Below, in pieces: positions 10,502 to 22,583 of a stretch of DNA of 64,000 nucleotides. This DNA comes from Flaccisagitta enflata. Lineage: Eukaryota > Chaetognatha > Sagittoidea > Aphragmophora. The notes under the pieces are model-generated. The model did no database searches and had not been told where the DNA came from. It saw nothing but the letters and a program-made list of their open reading frames with translations. Every line of letters starts with the position of its first letter. Positions within the stretch are counted from its first letter, which is position 1. Both the position numbers and the translations under genes were made by a program. Location: assembly GCA_965153355.1 (NCBI GenBank), contig OZ231128.1, positions 41,540,001-41,604,000 of the forward strand, written 5' to 3'.

Positions 10502-10642
10502 GGTCGAAATTATAAGTTTGCATAGAAAATGAAAAAATGAAAAAACAAAGAACATAGTTCTCTTCCCAAATCGTTTTTTGAGAGAACTATGTTTTTGAAA
10601 ATGCAAAATTCTTCTGGGTGTGGCTTTCTTATAATTTCGACC
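10502..10642. repeat. Nested inverted repeat
   Basis: Outer arms GGTCGAAATTATAAG (10502-10516) and CTTATAATTTCGACC (10628-10642) enclose an inner pair AACATAGTTCTCT (10551-10563) and AGAGAACTATGTT (10581-10593). This may be a small MITE; I could not settle a target duplication. Confidence 0.6.
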
Positions 10643-10871
10643 TGAGAAAATAGAAAAAAATGTCAACGGAATTTCACTAAAATTCATCATTTTCTTGCCA
10701 TTTTCCATGAGAATTGTTTATCAAAAGGCGATTTAAAGCGTAAAATATGGAACAGACAAACATATCAAGTGTATCCAGTGACAGCTTGACCAATGATAAC
10801 ATTTGTGGATGGATAATTAGTCCATTATTGATGCAAAAGTGGGGCGAAGCGCTTCATTTTTCCCTGGCAGA

Positions 10872-11003
10872 TTTCACGTCTTATGTAGCACGACTACTCA
10901 TGTGAGTAGCCATTCGTTGGTGTGTACAAATTACCTCTTAAGGCGCCCGTAAGGTGCCCGAGGGTGTTGTAATAAAATTCATTTTCATTTTCATTTTCAC
11001 TGT
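10872..11003 (+). mobile_element. Non-LTR retrotransposon 3'-end fragment
   Basis: Matches, in opposite orientation, the 3' end at 11523-11650: GCACGACTACTCATGTGAGT, CCATTCGTTGGTGTG, CCTCTTAAGGCGCCCGTAAG, then GGGTGTTGTAATAAAATTCA and a (TTTTCA)n tail. It is therefore a 5'-truncated insertion of the same family, or a SINE sharing its tail. Confidence 0.75.
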
Positions 11004-11110
11004 TGAAACAAATATTGATCATTAAAGTCTAAGGATATTTTCATGATCTTTATTTAAAAATCATAAAATATCATATTAGTAATACTAAAATTCAAATGTT
11101 TTCTCAGTGT

Positions 11111-11492
11111 TTTTAGTCGCGTGCACGTGATTCTACACCCCGCTTTGTCGGTCCGTCCGTCCGTCCGTCCGTCCGTCGGTCCGTCCGTCCGTCCGTCGGT
11201 CCGTCCGTCACACTTTACTTTTTTTGTAATAAAGCGTCAACTCTTTTTTAGTCATTAATAGTTATTCTAAGTCATTTTGAGTCATTCTAAGTCATTTTAA
11301 GTTATTCAAAGTCATTTTAAGTTATTTCAAATCGTTTTTGGTCGTTAGGTTTTTTAGACATTTTAAGTCCTTTTTGGACATTTTAAGTCATTCTAAGTCG
11401 TTCTAAGTCATTCTAAGTCATTTCAAGTCATTCTAAGTCCTTCTTACCCTGTAAATCTCGCACGCGACTTATAGGTGTTGGCCTTGTTTTTT
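11111..11492 (+). repeat. REP1, long copy with (AAGTCATTTT)n interior
   Basis: Starts TTTTAGTCGCGTGCACGTGA, continues TTCTACACCCCGCTTTGTCG, then a long TCCG tract (11150-11210). A degenerate 10-11 bp repeat of AAGTCATTTT (about 11255-11450) follows, and it ends GCACGCGACT (11460-11469) and GGCCTTGTTTTT. The distal GCACGCGACT is the exact reverse complement of the first ten bases of the hairpin (AGTCGCGTGC). Confidence 0.8.
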
Positions 11493-11522
11493 AATTTTAC
11501 CTTAAGCAAAATATTTCTCTCC

Positions 11523-14270
11523 AGATATGAATGAAATGAAATGAAATGAATTTATTCACAACACCCTCGGGCGCCTTACAGGCACCTTAAGAGGTAATTC
11601 TAGACACCAACGAATGGCTACTCACAGGAGTAGTCGTACTACACAATGGCCTAATTCCATAGATAAAAAAAAATGGTCAGTTAATCGTAATGCCCTGACT
11701 GCACTCAGTGCTCGAGCTAAAAATGGAAGAATGGTGGGTCTTCATCTTATGAGAATGGGGAGAAGCGCATGAAACAATCATCTCAAGTGCTAGAGGTAGT
11801 AAGAGACAGATTCAATTGACAAGACTAGCTAATGACCGTGTGTATGCATTGATGTGGGATATTTTGTACAATTCGGTAAAAAGATTTAGGGGAAAAATTA
11901 CAATTTGACATTGTAAAAACATTGTTCAATAAAAATCTATAGCTAATAAAAACATTAGTCTCATCAGCTTATCAAGTGCTCTTTGTCATTGCAGCAAGAT
12001 AAATAGGACCAAAAGATCGCCGTTTTAGCAAAAAGAAAATCGGTGGGGGGAGGGGGCAATGGGTGGAATAGCACAAACAGAATCGTTGGAATGTGACCAG
12101 TTCAAGGAGCAGACCGAAATATCATTTTTTTTCTTTAAGCTTAATTCATTTTTACACAGCAATGATCAATATGAAAGTGGCACAGGTAGCAATCTTCAGT
12201 TTCCGTCAATCCACTAAGCGCAACAAGTCTGTCTAAAATTGTGTCCTTGCCATTCAAATCAACGTACAAGCCATAATTTGCAACAAGATCTCTCGTTAGA
12301 GGTGAATCATTGAACATTTTTACCAATCATTTGGCAGCGAATCTTTCCAATCTCTGTCTAAAAGTCTCAGCCATGAAAATTCCCCGAGCAGTTTCAGAGT
12401 TCATATGCAGAGGTAAATCAAAAATTTGTTTCAATGATCTCGTCAAAAAACTTTCCACTTTATCCCATTGTGAATTAGGCATATTGAGAAATGCAAAACA
12501 AGAGTATTCAAAAGTGGACATGATTAAAGAATTAAAAACATTTAATATCATAGCACGGTCACTGTGGCCGATTCTTCTGTTCAGTCTCGCAATTGCACAC
12601 ACTTTTGGATAATTGCTACTAATCAAGTAATCAATGTGTGTAGACCAGTTCCAATTATTTTCGAGATTTACACCTAGAAACTTAACACCTGATTTCCATG
12701 AGATCATTTTTCCCATCAAAGTCACATCCATTTCTTCCGCTCTGCCGATTTGTTGTTTAGAGTTTGAGAAGGCAACTATATCAGTTTTCGTCGGCGCCGG
12801 GTGGAGGCGCCATCGTCGCACCAGTCTTCAAGGATACTAAGTCGGCGTTGGAGTAGAGCTACAGCTTCTCTCACGTTGTTTCCTATAGTCCATAAAGCTG
12901 TATCGTCTGCATACAAACTCGATCCCTCGTCGTCGTCATTGATCAGTGGTGCGTCGTGGGTGTAGAGGATGTATAAAGTTGGCGACAAGATGGCTCCTTG
13001 GGGCGCCCCCGAAGCCATTGTCACCTCCTCCAACATGATGCCATTTTCTTCAACGTATAAACGGCGATTTGTAACGAATGACGCAATTGTCCTTGTGGTT
13101 TTGGAAGGAAGCAGAAGTTGTCGAAGTCGATACTTCAGCACATCGTGGTCGAGGCGATCGAAGCACTTCTCAAGATCCACGAAGGCGGTGGCGGCGACGC
13201 GTTTTGTCTTCCGAACCGACGCCATTTGTTCGCCAAGTCTCGTAAAACACTCCTGAGTCGATCTTTTGGGGCGAAACCCTGCATGGAGCTCGGGAATAAT
13301 GGCATTAGCTTTGTCGGCAAGATCAATCGATTGTTTGAGCAGTTTTTCAAGTAATTTGCCAACGCAGCTCAAAAGGGAGATTGGCCTATAATTGGCAGAG
13401 TCATCACTTTTTTTCCCTGCTTTTAACACCATTTTCACACGAGCACGCTTCCAGGGTCTTGGAAAGAAGCCTACCTGTATGCTGATGTCAAAGATGATCG
13501 TCAGAAGCTCGAGTGTGTTCTTAGGCAGCTGCTTGATTGTCTCGTTGTCAATGCCGTCGTCGCCCGCGGCCGTGTTTGTCTTCAAGTCGCGGATGATGTT
13601 GACGATATTGTTGTAGTTGACAATCGACTCGAGAAGCTCATCACCATTTTTGTTTGTTATTCTATGAGGTGTTAAAAATTGTTTATTTTCATTGTTGTCA
13701 TGTTTTATTGATTCAAACCATTTTTTGTCTCTTTCTTCCAGTGGACGTGGTTGATGGGTGTTCTTTAGTCTTTCTGCGTGTCTATTTACGATCTCCTTTG
13801 TATCTTTAGTCAATTGTCCATTTTCTTTTTTTAAATGCGTTATTGGTGCGTTGTCTCTTTTTTTTGTTCATTAAATCGTTGAAAATCTTCCACTTCTTTT
13901 TACCATCTTTTGACTCCGCAATGAAATTTTTCTTTTCAAAATCCATCATCTGGTCTCTTTTAAGCAGTGATCTCATTTTTGTCGTTGTTTTATTCAATTT
14001 GGTTTTTAAAGTTGTCACATCAATTCTATTTCTATTAGTTTTTATAAGATCAACTAGTCTTCTTCTCTCTTTTATCATTTCCCACGTATCTGAATTGATT
14101 TTACAATCTTTTTTTATTTTCACTTTTTTTGTTATCATTGAGTTTGATTGTGCTCTATTGACAATGCAGGTGAACGCATTTACGCAGGCGTCGATGCTAT
14201 CACAAATTGACGAAATGTTGCAATCTTCAGTTTTAGCTTCCGCTTTTAGATCCATCAATGTTTGTTTCAT
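11523..14270 (-). mobile_element. Jockey/CR1-like non-LTR retrotransposon, 5'-truncated
   Basis: On the minus strand it runs from an inter-domain linker through reverse transcriptase and a C-terminal region to a 3' UTR ending in AATAAATTCA and an (ATTTC)n tail at about 11523-11552. No endonuclease domain is visible upstream, so the copy is 5'-truncated. The 3' UTR (11553-12140) contains the segment repeated at 10872-11003. The microsatellite-like tail fits CR1/Jockey-type elements. Confidence 0.85.
12141..14270 (-). pseudogene. Non-LTR reverse transcriptase, two frameshifts and one stop
   Basis: Three frames read in order on the minus strand. 14270-13806 is a basic linker. 13813-12776 is the reverse transcriptase with palm motifs ANYRPISLLS, FRPKRSTQE, FVDLEKCFDRLDHD, SGAPQGAILSPTLY and the catalytic YADD. 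12821-12141 is the thumb and C-terminal region, starting WRLHPAPTKTDIVAFS. The first switch is in a run of seven A near 13830. The second is near 12815, inside the expected ...EDWC-RWRL join. One in-frame TGA at 12327-12329 separates the last 61 residues, which end in a Cys/His cluster (CYLCHFHIDHCC). The protein would have copied element RNA by target-primed reverse transcription. With three lesions and no endonuclease this copy is dead, unless the homopolymer shift is a sequencing error. Confidence 0.85.
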
Positions 14271-14287
14271 TTCATTGATTTCATTAT

Positions 14288-14400
14288 AGAATTGAAGATA
14301 TGAAGCCTTTGTATGTTCTTAAGATATTCTTAATTTTAGGGCCATTCGAAGCCTTGATGTTCTTATAAACAAGGTTCTTATAAAAAAAAAAGTGTACCGT
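14288..14400 (-). repeat. REP2 copy
   Basis: Contains TATGTTCTTAAG, GAAGCCTTGATGTTCTTATA and GTTCTTATAAAAAAAAAAGTG, i.e. the REP2 words in minus orientation. Confidence 0.6.
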
Positions 14401-14457
14401 ATTTTCTCCTCTCTAACTACTCTAACTACAATGTTATTATATGTCAGTTTCTAACAA

Positions 14458-14600
14458 TGCAACCCTGAGCAACCCTGAGCAACCCCAAGCAACCCCCGAG
14501 CTTGGGTTTCCTGGGGTTAAGTCAGGGTTTACTCGGGGTTCAATCCTGAGCAACCCCGAGCAACCCTCGGGGTTTAATCTCACCCCAGATTGCGGAGTGC
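14458..14600. repeat. AACCCC-family repeat
   Basis: Degenerate 10-11 bp units such as GAGCAACCCC, followed by complementary GGGGTT runs and ending TTTAATCTCACCCCAGATTG. The same ending occurs at 58230-58258. It lies next to a REP2 copy, as do the other two AACCCC tracts. Confidence 0.7.
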
Positions 14601-14621
14601 GACGCCTATTTACTCAATTCA

Positions 14622-14808
14622 CAATTGTTGTATTTGCAGCTATTGTTGCATTTGCAGCAAGTGTTGCATTTGCAGCAATTGTTGCAGTTGTGGCAATTGT
14701 TGCATTTGTAGCAATTGTTGCATTTGTAGCAATTGCTGTATTTGTAGCAATTGTTGCATTTGTAGCAATTGTTGCATTTGTAGCAATTGTTGCAATTGTT
14801 GACTGGAT
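14622..14808. repeat. 18-bp minisatellite
   Basis: About ten units close to GTTGCATTTGTAGCAATT. The divisibility by three produces open frames on both strands (Ala/Val/Ile, Cys/Asn, Leu/Gln), none of which I regard as a gene. Confidence 0.9.
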
Positions 14809-16340
14809 TTGGCAACGTTGCTTGGAATTTTGAAAGAAGCGAAGATAGCCAAAAATAGACCCTGCTGGGTCACGTTCGCAATGACAATCCGTGTCTTCTG
14901 TTTTTGAATGTTTTTAAGCGGGTAATGTTTTAGGGTTAGGGGTGTCATGAGGCTCAAAACTGAGACTCGAAACAAAACCCAAAACGCATCGGTATGAATG
15001 GTAATGAAGAAAACTCACCAACTTCCACAAGACTGTCTCCAACATTCTCCAAATAATCGTCCTCCACCTGACAATCTTGACGTCCGTAGATGGTGCCAAA
15101 TGGGAAGGACACGGAAGGACTGTCCCTCCTATAAACGTCTTGATCCTCTGTTGTCCGTAAGACTTGTCCTCGGATTCGTCGCAGGATTTGTCCCAGGATG
15201 TCGTCTTCCTTCAGACAACACTTTTGTACTTATAAGTCCTTTTGACAACACCTTTTGCCAACACTTTTATCCCTTTAGACAACAGTCGTTTTCTATTATT
15301 ATTCGTAGTTTCTTCACTTTGCATTCGTTTTTAAATGTTTTCTCTCTTTCCAGAAAAGACACTAGAGATCAAGTAATGTCACGATTCAAGTATAAAATCA
15401 CGGAGCACGTGAACAGCGCACAAAGGGCAGAGAATCTTTTTTTAATGCAGATAGGGGCATAATTTTTTTCAATATTTTTTTTGCTTCCATTATGCATCAT
15501 AACCTGTTGGAGGTAGAGGAACATGATTTGACTGAATCATCCCATTCCATGTACAGCTTATTGGAAGCCAAAGCAAAGTTTCAGCTTATATTTCAATAGA
15601 GAGAAAAAAAAATTCTATTCCCGCCTATATCCGCCAAAAACTTTATACCAATTTGTAGATCTTCCCATAACAAATCCAAATATGTAATCTTTTCCTGCAA
15701 CTTTTCTGCACTTTAAGAGAAAAAGCTCATGGAAAAGTTCTTGCAAAGCAGCTCTTTCCCAATCATTGGTTACCAACTTAAGGAAGACGCCGTTTGATCT
15801 AGATCATGGTGATAACATCACACTCAAAAATTGACCAATGAGAAGCAAGGCGCTAACAACCAGAGATTTGCCTCAGTTTAGGGTGATGTTTAAGGCCAGG
15901 TACTCTCTTGCTTTTGGTGCCTGTCATCGAATTTATCATCGATTTTTCTCACTGTAATCGCTGGTCTTTTGTTAAGAACTACAAACATGACATCTGTTGA
16001 TAAATAGAAGAAGTTGTGAGGTAGATTTCTTCAAACAATTACTTTCAAGACTAAAACGCAGATCTGTGGCCCTCAGTGCAGCGTGAGGGTAAATCAACAA
16101 CTGAATATATATGAAACACAACTCGGACCATCAGCGATATTTGGCTACGAATGCAAGAAAAAGCGTGAAAAACCATCGACCAATGAGAGATCGCTTCTTC
16201 AAATACAGCGTTTGATAGTAATGTTTATGCTTGACTGCTGCGTCTGCACTGCTGCGCACAAAAAAGATGCGGTGGTATAAAGAAATACAAAAAAAAGGGC
16301 AACGCATATATCAAGAGTTTTTCATTCCGCGGTCGCGCGT
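14809..16340. other. Intergenic, no gene recognised
   Basis: A 154-codon frame at 14998-15462 lacks recognisable domains. Short direct repeats of a GACAACACTTTT type occur near 15210-15290. Nothing else stands out. Confidence 0.5.
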
Positions 16341-16344
16341 TTTC

Positions 16345-16420
16345 TACAGGGTGGGGTTAGGGATGGGGTGGATTTTAGGGTTAGGGATTAGGGTGAGGGT
16401 GAGGGTTAGGTGTGGGTTTG
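16345..16420. repeat. Short G-rich TTAGGG-like tract
   Basis: GGGGTTAGGG/GGGTTAGGG/GTGAGGG words resembling degenerate telomeric repeat; much shorter than the array at 8940-9500. Confidence 0.6.
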
Positions 16421-16504
16421 GTTTTATATGTTTTAGCTTGAGTTAGCTTGAATTATAGATTTGTCCTTGTGGGGAAAAACAAGTGCACCGGATTGAATTA
16501 CACT

Positions 16505-16630
16505 CAAATGTTTGACTAAGAACCTTGTTTATAAGAACATTGAGGCTCAGATGAGGAAAAAAATAAGAACAATTTTAAGAACATTGTCAGCCTTAAATCT
16601 GGGGGAATTTCAGAACATCTGAACCTCATT
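16505..16630 (+). repeat. REP2 copy
   Basis: AAGAACCTTGTTTATAAGAA, then ATTGAGGCTCAGATGAGG, AATAAGAACAATTTTAAGAA and CATTGTCAGCC: a diverged member of the REP2 family. Confidence 0.5.
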
Positions 16631-16861
16631 CGTCGCCGCTAAGAAAAATCCATGCTATATTCGATTACTCTAGAGTCTAGACTAGTGGAGGACCTGCAAT
16701 GAAGTGAACTGTGTCATGGACGCTGTGTGATTGTTTTTGTTTTGTTTTCTCAAAACTACTGTATTGTGATTTCATTTTGTTTATGATACACATCTTGGTT
16801 CTCTCCTTTTATTTAATTATCAGGGTTAGGTAATAGTCAGAAGTAAAGACATTTCAGCTCT

Positions 16862-17262
16862 GGCTGGCAATTTGAAAAATAAGAACACCGTAAGAACAAT
16901 TTGAGCCTCAAATTGACTTGAAAATAAGAACACTGAGCCTCAGAAAAAAATTATATGTTCTTGTAAAAACAAATGAGTGTACCTAACATGACCAAACCCC
17001 CAGCTAAACCTCAGCCAACCCCAAGCAACCCCAAGAAACCCAGGGGTTGCTTGGGGTTTGCTCAGGATTGGCTCAGAATTGTCTCTAGTAAATAATTGAA
17101 GCATTACTGTCAACCCCGAGCAAACCCCAAGCAAACCCCGAGCTTGGGTTGCTTGGGGTTCACGCAGGGTTACACTTTTTTTTTTTATAAGAGACAGCTT
17201 TTTTGAAGTCAGCCTGGGTGTTCTTAAATTTTTGTCTGTTTTCAACCTGAAATTATCTGATA
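16862..17262. repeat. AACCCC tract enclosed by inverted REP2 arms (element IR-D)
   Basis: Left arm: AATAAGAACACCGTAAGAAC ... TGTTCTTGTAAAAACAAATG, then AGTGTA. Right arm in inverse: TTACACTTTTTTTTTTTATA, then AGAGACAG ... GGTGTTCTTAAA. Between them (16985-17165) are degenerate AACCCCAAGC units that change to the complementary GGGGTTGCTTGGGGTTTGCT and back, so the interior itself is partly palindromic. Confidence 0.6.
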
Positions 17263-17348
17263 GTGTTCTTAATTTGTTTGATATTCATAAATGTCTAAAT
17301 TGTATAAATAAGCCTTATTTAGAGCAGTTGTATCTTAAACTTGATAAA
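17263..17348. other. AT-rich spacer
   Basis: Short AT-rich sequence between IR-D and the non-LTR fragment; nothing recognised. Confidence 0.5.
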
Positions 17349-17957
17349 TGTTATATTTTTTTTTATATATGTCATTTATTCGTTAACAAATTAATGTAAC
17401 AGCGCAGACAACATTTCATACGAAGAGTAGAAAAACCGTGAAAGAAAAAAAAAAAGACAAACCAAAATTAGATTACAGTGCAGCTAGGTTGATAAGGACA
17501 GGGTTGCGTGTTTTTGCTAAACTGCGAAGAAAAGATTTTTGGCGTTCATTAAAAATTTCAGTGATCGACTTATAACCAAGTGATTGTTGTAAGTAACGTG
17601 TGCTTTCCCATCTGTTAAATGAAAAAATCTTTCTAATACAATCATTTAAGGCTACATCCATCCGTGTCATCTCACGACCAGAAAATCTCTTAATTTCACA
17701 ACAATAAGTCATCAAAGGGACGCAGTTTGTGAACAGAAGCTGCATTTGTACAAGTTCACTCGGTCCGTGCAAAACATTAAGAATTGTGTTGGCGCTACAA
17801 TGAAAGTTTGAGAGAGGTTTTCTGCTTGAGCATGAAAAGTCTTTTCCGGCCACAACATTTACACCAAGATATTTGCACTCATCAACTTTTACTATAGGTG
17901 TTTCATTAAGAAGCAGTAAGGAACGTTCAACGCTTTTACCAAAAACCATAACAATCG
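17349..17957 (-). pseudogene. Second non-LTR retrotransposon, C-terminal/3' fragment
   Basis: The minus-strand frame begins inside the element terminus. From about 17957 down to 17473 it reads like the region after the catalytic site of a non-LTR reverse transcriptase: VMVFGKS, KYLGVNV, a CVPLMTYCCEIKRFS segment, RKIFSFNRWESTR and a final basic part. After the stop comes an AT-rich 3' tail with AATAAATGACATAT and an A-rich end near 17349-17365. The sequence differs from the 12-14 kb element, so it is another family. The palm domain is missing: the frame is cut at 17957, the left edge of the giant inverted element. Confidence 0.75.
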
Positions 17958-18270
17958 GGCAAAGGTCCTTTACCCCGCCAAGCATCTTTTTGGGAGGGCC
18001 CTGCCAAGTGTTGACTCCACATAATTTTGGGATGAACCCTGATCCACCCTGCCAATGAGTGATTCACCCTGCCAAAGTAAAAACGGTTGTATTACCCTTA
18101 GATTTCCCAGTGAAAACCCACTGGTCTTACACATATAAACATATGGGTCCAACCTAAGATACAAATACCTCTTGTAACATAACAGTATCTTGCAACATCT
18201 TGTAACATCTTTTTAGGACCACCCTGCCAAGTTTCAACTCACCCTGCCAAATCCTAAGGATCCCCCTGCC
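17958..18270 (+). repeat. Left terminal inverted repeat of the giant element
   Basis: Non-tandem outer terminus containing dispersed CCCTGCCAA boxes and the segment TCTTACACATATAAACATAT. A 64-codon frame across it on the minus strand differs from its counterpart on the right at only three residues. I take that as a measure of arm identity, not as a gene. Confidence 0.85.
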
Positions 18271-19438
18271 AAGATTTATATTGGTAGAACCCTGCCAATG
18301 ATTGATATATATCTTGCTACATCTAGTAACATCCTTTTAGGACCGCCCTGCCAAATTTTGCACTCACCCTGCCAAATTGTAAATGTCACCCTGCCAAATT
18401 TCAAATTGGTAGAACCCTGCCAATGATTGATATATATCTTGCTACATCCAGTAACATCCTTTTTGGACTGCCCTGCCAAGTTTTGCACTCACCCTGCCAA
18501 GTCTTGAGCGACACCCTGCCAAATTTTAGGTTGGTAAAACCCTGCCAATGATTGATGTATATTGTACTACATCTAGTAACATCCTTTTAGGACCACCCTG
18601 CCAAGTTTTGCACTCACCCTGCCAAATCTTAAGTGTCACCCTGCCAAATTTTAACTTGGCAGAACCCTGCCAATGATTGATATATGTCTTGCTACATCTA
18701 GTAACATCCTTTTAGGACCGCCCTGCAAAGTTTTGCACTCACCCTGCCAAATCTTAAGTGTCACCCTGCCAAATTCTAAGTTGGAAATACCCTGCCAATG
18801 ATTGATATATATCTTGCTACATCTAGTAACCTCCTTTTAGGATCACCCTGCCAAGTTTTGCACTCACCCTGCCAAATCTTAAGCGTCACCCTGCCAAATT
18901 TTAAGTTGCTAGAACCCTGCCAATGATTGATATATATCTTGCTACATCTAGTAACATCCTTTTAGGACCGCCCTGCCAAGTTTTGCACTCACCCTGCCAA
19001 ATCTTAAGCGTCACCCTGCCAAATTTTAAGTTGGTAGAACCCTGCCAATGATTGATATATATCTTGCTACATCTAGTAACATCCTTTTAGAACAGCCCTG
19101 CCAAGTTTTGCACTCAACCTGCCAAATCTTAAGTGTCACCCTGCCAAATTTCAAATTGGTAGAACCCTACCAATGATTGATATATATCTTGCTACATCTA
19201 GTAACATCCTTTTAGGACCGCCCTGCCAAGTTTTGCACTCACCCTGCCAAATCTTAAGCGTCAACCTGCCAAACTTTAAGTTGATAGAACACTACCAATG
19301 ATTGATATATATCTTGCTACATCTAGTAACATCCTTTTAGGACTGCCCTGCCAAGTTTTGCACTCACCCTGCCAAATCTTAAGTGTCACCCTGCCAAATT
19401 TCAAATTGGTAGAACCCTGCCAATGATTGATATATATC

Positions 19439-20217
19439 TTAGATATTTGTAGAGATATTTGTAAAGATATTTTTTAGATTTTTGTAGAGATACTTGTAGA
19501 GATACTTGTAGAGATACTTGTAGAGATATTTGTAGAGATATTTGTAGAGATATTTGTATAGATATTTGTAGAGATATTTGTAGAGATATTTGTAGAGATA
19601 TTTGAAGAGATATTTGTAGAGATATTTGTAGAGATATTTGTAGAGATATTTGTAGAGATATTTGTAGAGATATTTGTAGAGATATTTGTAGAGATATTTG
19701 TAGAGATATTTGTAGAGATATTTGTGGAGATATTTGTAGAGATATTTGTAAAGATATTTGTAGAGATATTTGTAGAGATATTTGTAGAGATATTTGTAGA
19801 GATTTTTGTAGAGATATTTGTAGAGATATTTGTAGAGATATTTGTGGAGATATTTGTAGAGATATTTGTAGAGATATTTGTAGAGATATTTGTAGAGATA
19901 TTTGTAGAGATATCTGTAGAGATATTTGTAGAGATATTTGTAGAGATATTTGTAGATATATTTGTAGAGATATTTGTAGAGATATTTGTAGAGATATTTG
20001 TAGAAATATTTGTAGAGATATTTGTAAAGATATTTGAGGAGATATTTGTAGCGATATTTGTAGCGATATTTGTAGCAATATTTGTAGAGATATTTGTAGA
20101 GATATTTGTAAAGATATTTGTAGAGTTATTTGTAGAGATATTTGTAGAGATATTTGTAGAGATATTTGTAGAGATATTTGTAGAGATATATGTAGAGATA
20201 AATGAAGAGATATATTT
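19439..20217 (+). repeat. 12-bp array A1 (TAGAGATATTTG)n
   Basis: Begins after CCAATGATTGATATATATC and ends at TATTTATGCCAATGATTG. It has TAGAGATACTTG variants clustered near its start and TAGCGATATTTG variants near its end. Confidence 0.95.
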
Positions 20218-21644
20218 ATGCCAATGATTGATATATATCTTGCTACATCTAGTAACATCCTTTTAGGACGGCCCTGCCAAGTTTTGCACTCACCCTGCCA
20301 AATCTTAAGCATCACCCTGCCAAATTTTAAGTTGGTAGAACCCTGCCAAATCTTAAGCGTCACCCTGCCAAGTTTTAACTTCGCAGAACCCGGCCAATGA
20401 TTGATATATGTCTTTCTACATCTAGTAACATCCTTTTAGGATGGCCCTGCCAAGTTTTGCACTCACCCTGCCAAATCTTAAGTGTCACCCTGCCAAATTC
20501 TAAGTTGGAAATACCCTGCCAATGATTGATATATATCATGCTACATCTAGTAACATCCTTTTGAAAGCCCTGCCAAGTTTTGCACTCACCCTGCCAAATC
20601 TTAAGTGTCACCCTGCCAAATTCTAAGTTGGAAATACCCTGCCAATGATTGATATATATCTTGCTACATCTAGTAACATCCTTTTAGGACCGCCCTGCCA
20701 AGTTTTGCACTCACCCTGCCAAATCTGAAGCGTCACCCTGCCAAATTTTTAGTTGGTAAAACCCTGCCAATGATTGATATATATCTTGCTACATCTGGTA
20801 ACATCCTTTTAGGACCGCCCTGCCAAGTTTTGCACTCACCCTGCCAAATCTTAAGCGTCACCCTGCCAAATTTTAAGTTGGTAGAACCCTGCCAATGATT
20901 GATATATATCTTGCTACATCTAGAAACATCCTTTTAGGACCGCCCTGCCAAGTTTTGCACTCACCCTGCCAAATCTTAAGCGTCACCCTACCAAATTTTA
21001 AGTTGATAGAACCCTGCCAATGATTGATATATATCATACTACATCTAGTAACATCCTTTTAGGACCGCCCTGCCAAGTTTTACTCACCTGCCAAAATCTT
21101 AAGCGTCTGCCTGTTTAAGTTGGTAGAACCCTGCCAATGATTGATATATATCTTGCTACATCTAGTAACATCCTTTTAGGACCGCCCTGCCAAGTTTTGC
21201 ACTCACCCACCTGCAAATCTTAGCGTCACCTGCCAAAGTAGTTGGTAGAACCCTGCCAATGATTGTATATATCTTGCTACATCTAGTAACATCCTTTAGA
21301 ACAGCCCTGCCAAGTTTTGCAATCACCTGCCAAATCTTAAAGTGTCACCCTGCCAAATTTCAAATTGGTAGAACCCTGCCAATGATTGATATATATCTTG
21401 CTTCATCTGTAACATCCTTTAGGACCGCCCTGCCAAGTTTGCACTCACCCTGCCAAATCTTAAGCGTCAACCTGCCAAACTTTAAGTTGATAGAACACTA
21501 CCAATGATTGATATATATCTTGCTACATCTAGTAACATCCTTTTAGGACCGCCCTGCCAAGTTTTGCACTCACCCTGCCAAATCTTAAGTGTCACCCTGC
21601 CAAATTTCAAATTGGTAGAACCCTGCCAATGATTGATATATATC

Positions 21645-22583
21645 TTAGATATTTGTAGAGATATTTGTAAAGATATTTTTTAGATTTTTGTAGAGATACT
21701 TGTAGAGATACTTGTAGAGATACTTGTAGAGATATTTGTAGAGATATTTGTAGAGATATTTGTAGAGATATTTGTAGAGATATTTGTAGAAATATTTGTA
21801 GAGATATTTGAGGAGATATTTGTAGAGATATTTGTAGAGATATTTGTAGAGATATTTGTTGAGATATTTGTAGAGATATTTGTAGAGATATTTGTAGAGA
21901 TATTTGTAGAGATATTTGTAGAGATATTTGTAGAGATATTTGTAGAGATATTTGTAGAGATATTTGTAGAGATATTTGTAGAGATATTTGTAGAGATATT
22001 TGTAGAGATATTTGTAGAGATATTTGTAGAGATATTTGTAGAGATATTTGTAGAGATATTTGTAGAGATATTTGTAGAGATATTTGTAGAGATAGAGATA
22101 TTTGTAGAGATATTTGTAGAGATATTTGTAGAGATATTTGTGGAGATATTTGTAGAGATATTTGTAAAGATATTTGTAGAGATATTTGTAGAGATATTTG
22201 TAGAGATATTTGTAGAGATTTTTGTGGAGATATTTGTAGAGATATTTGTAGAGATATTTGTAGAGATATTTGTAGAGATATTTGTAGAGATATCTGTAGA
22301 GATATCTGTGGAGATATTTGTAGAGATATTTGTAGAGATATTTGTAGAGATATTTGTAGAAATATTTGTAGAATATTTGTAGAGATATTTGAGAGATATT
22401 TGTAGCGATATTTGTAGCGATATTTGTAGAGATATTTGTAGAGATATTTGTTGAGATATTTGTAAAGATATTTGTAGAGATATTTGTAGAGATATTTGTA
22501 GAGATATTTGTAGAGATATTTGTAGAGATATTTGTGGAGATATTTGTAGAGATATATGTAGAGATAAATGAAGAGATATATTT
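21645..22583 (+). repeat. 12-bp array A2
   Basis: Same junctions and variant positions as A1. A 349-codon minus-strand frame spanning array and satellite is a product of the 12-bp period with one 2-base slip near 22090. Confidence 0.95.

Noticed and set aside
14998-15462. 154-codon frame as a gene
   Set aside because: No recognisable domain, no splice or homology signal, and composition like the surrounding non-coding DNA.
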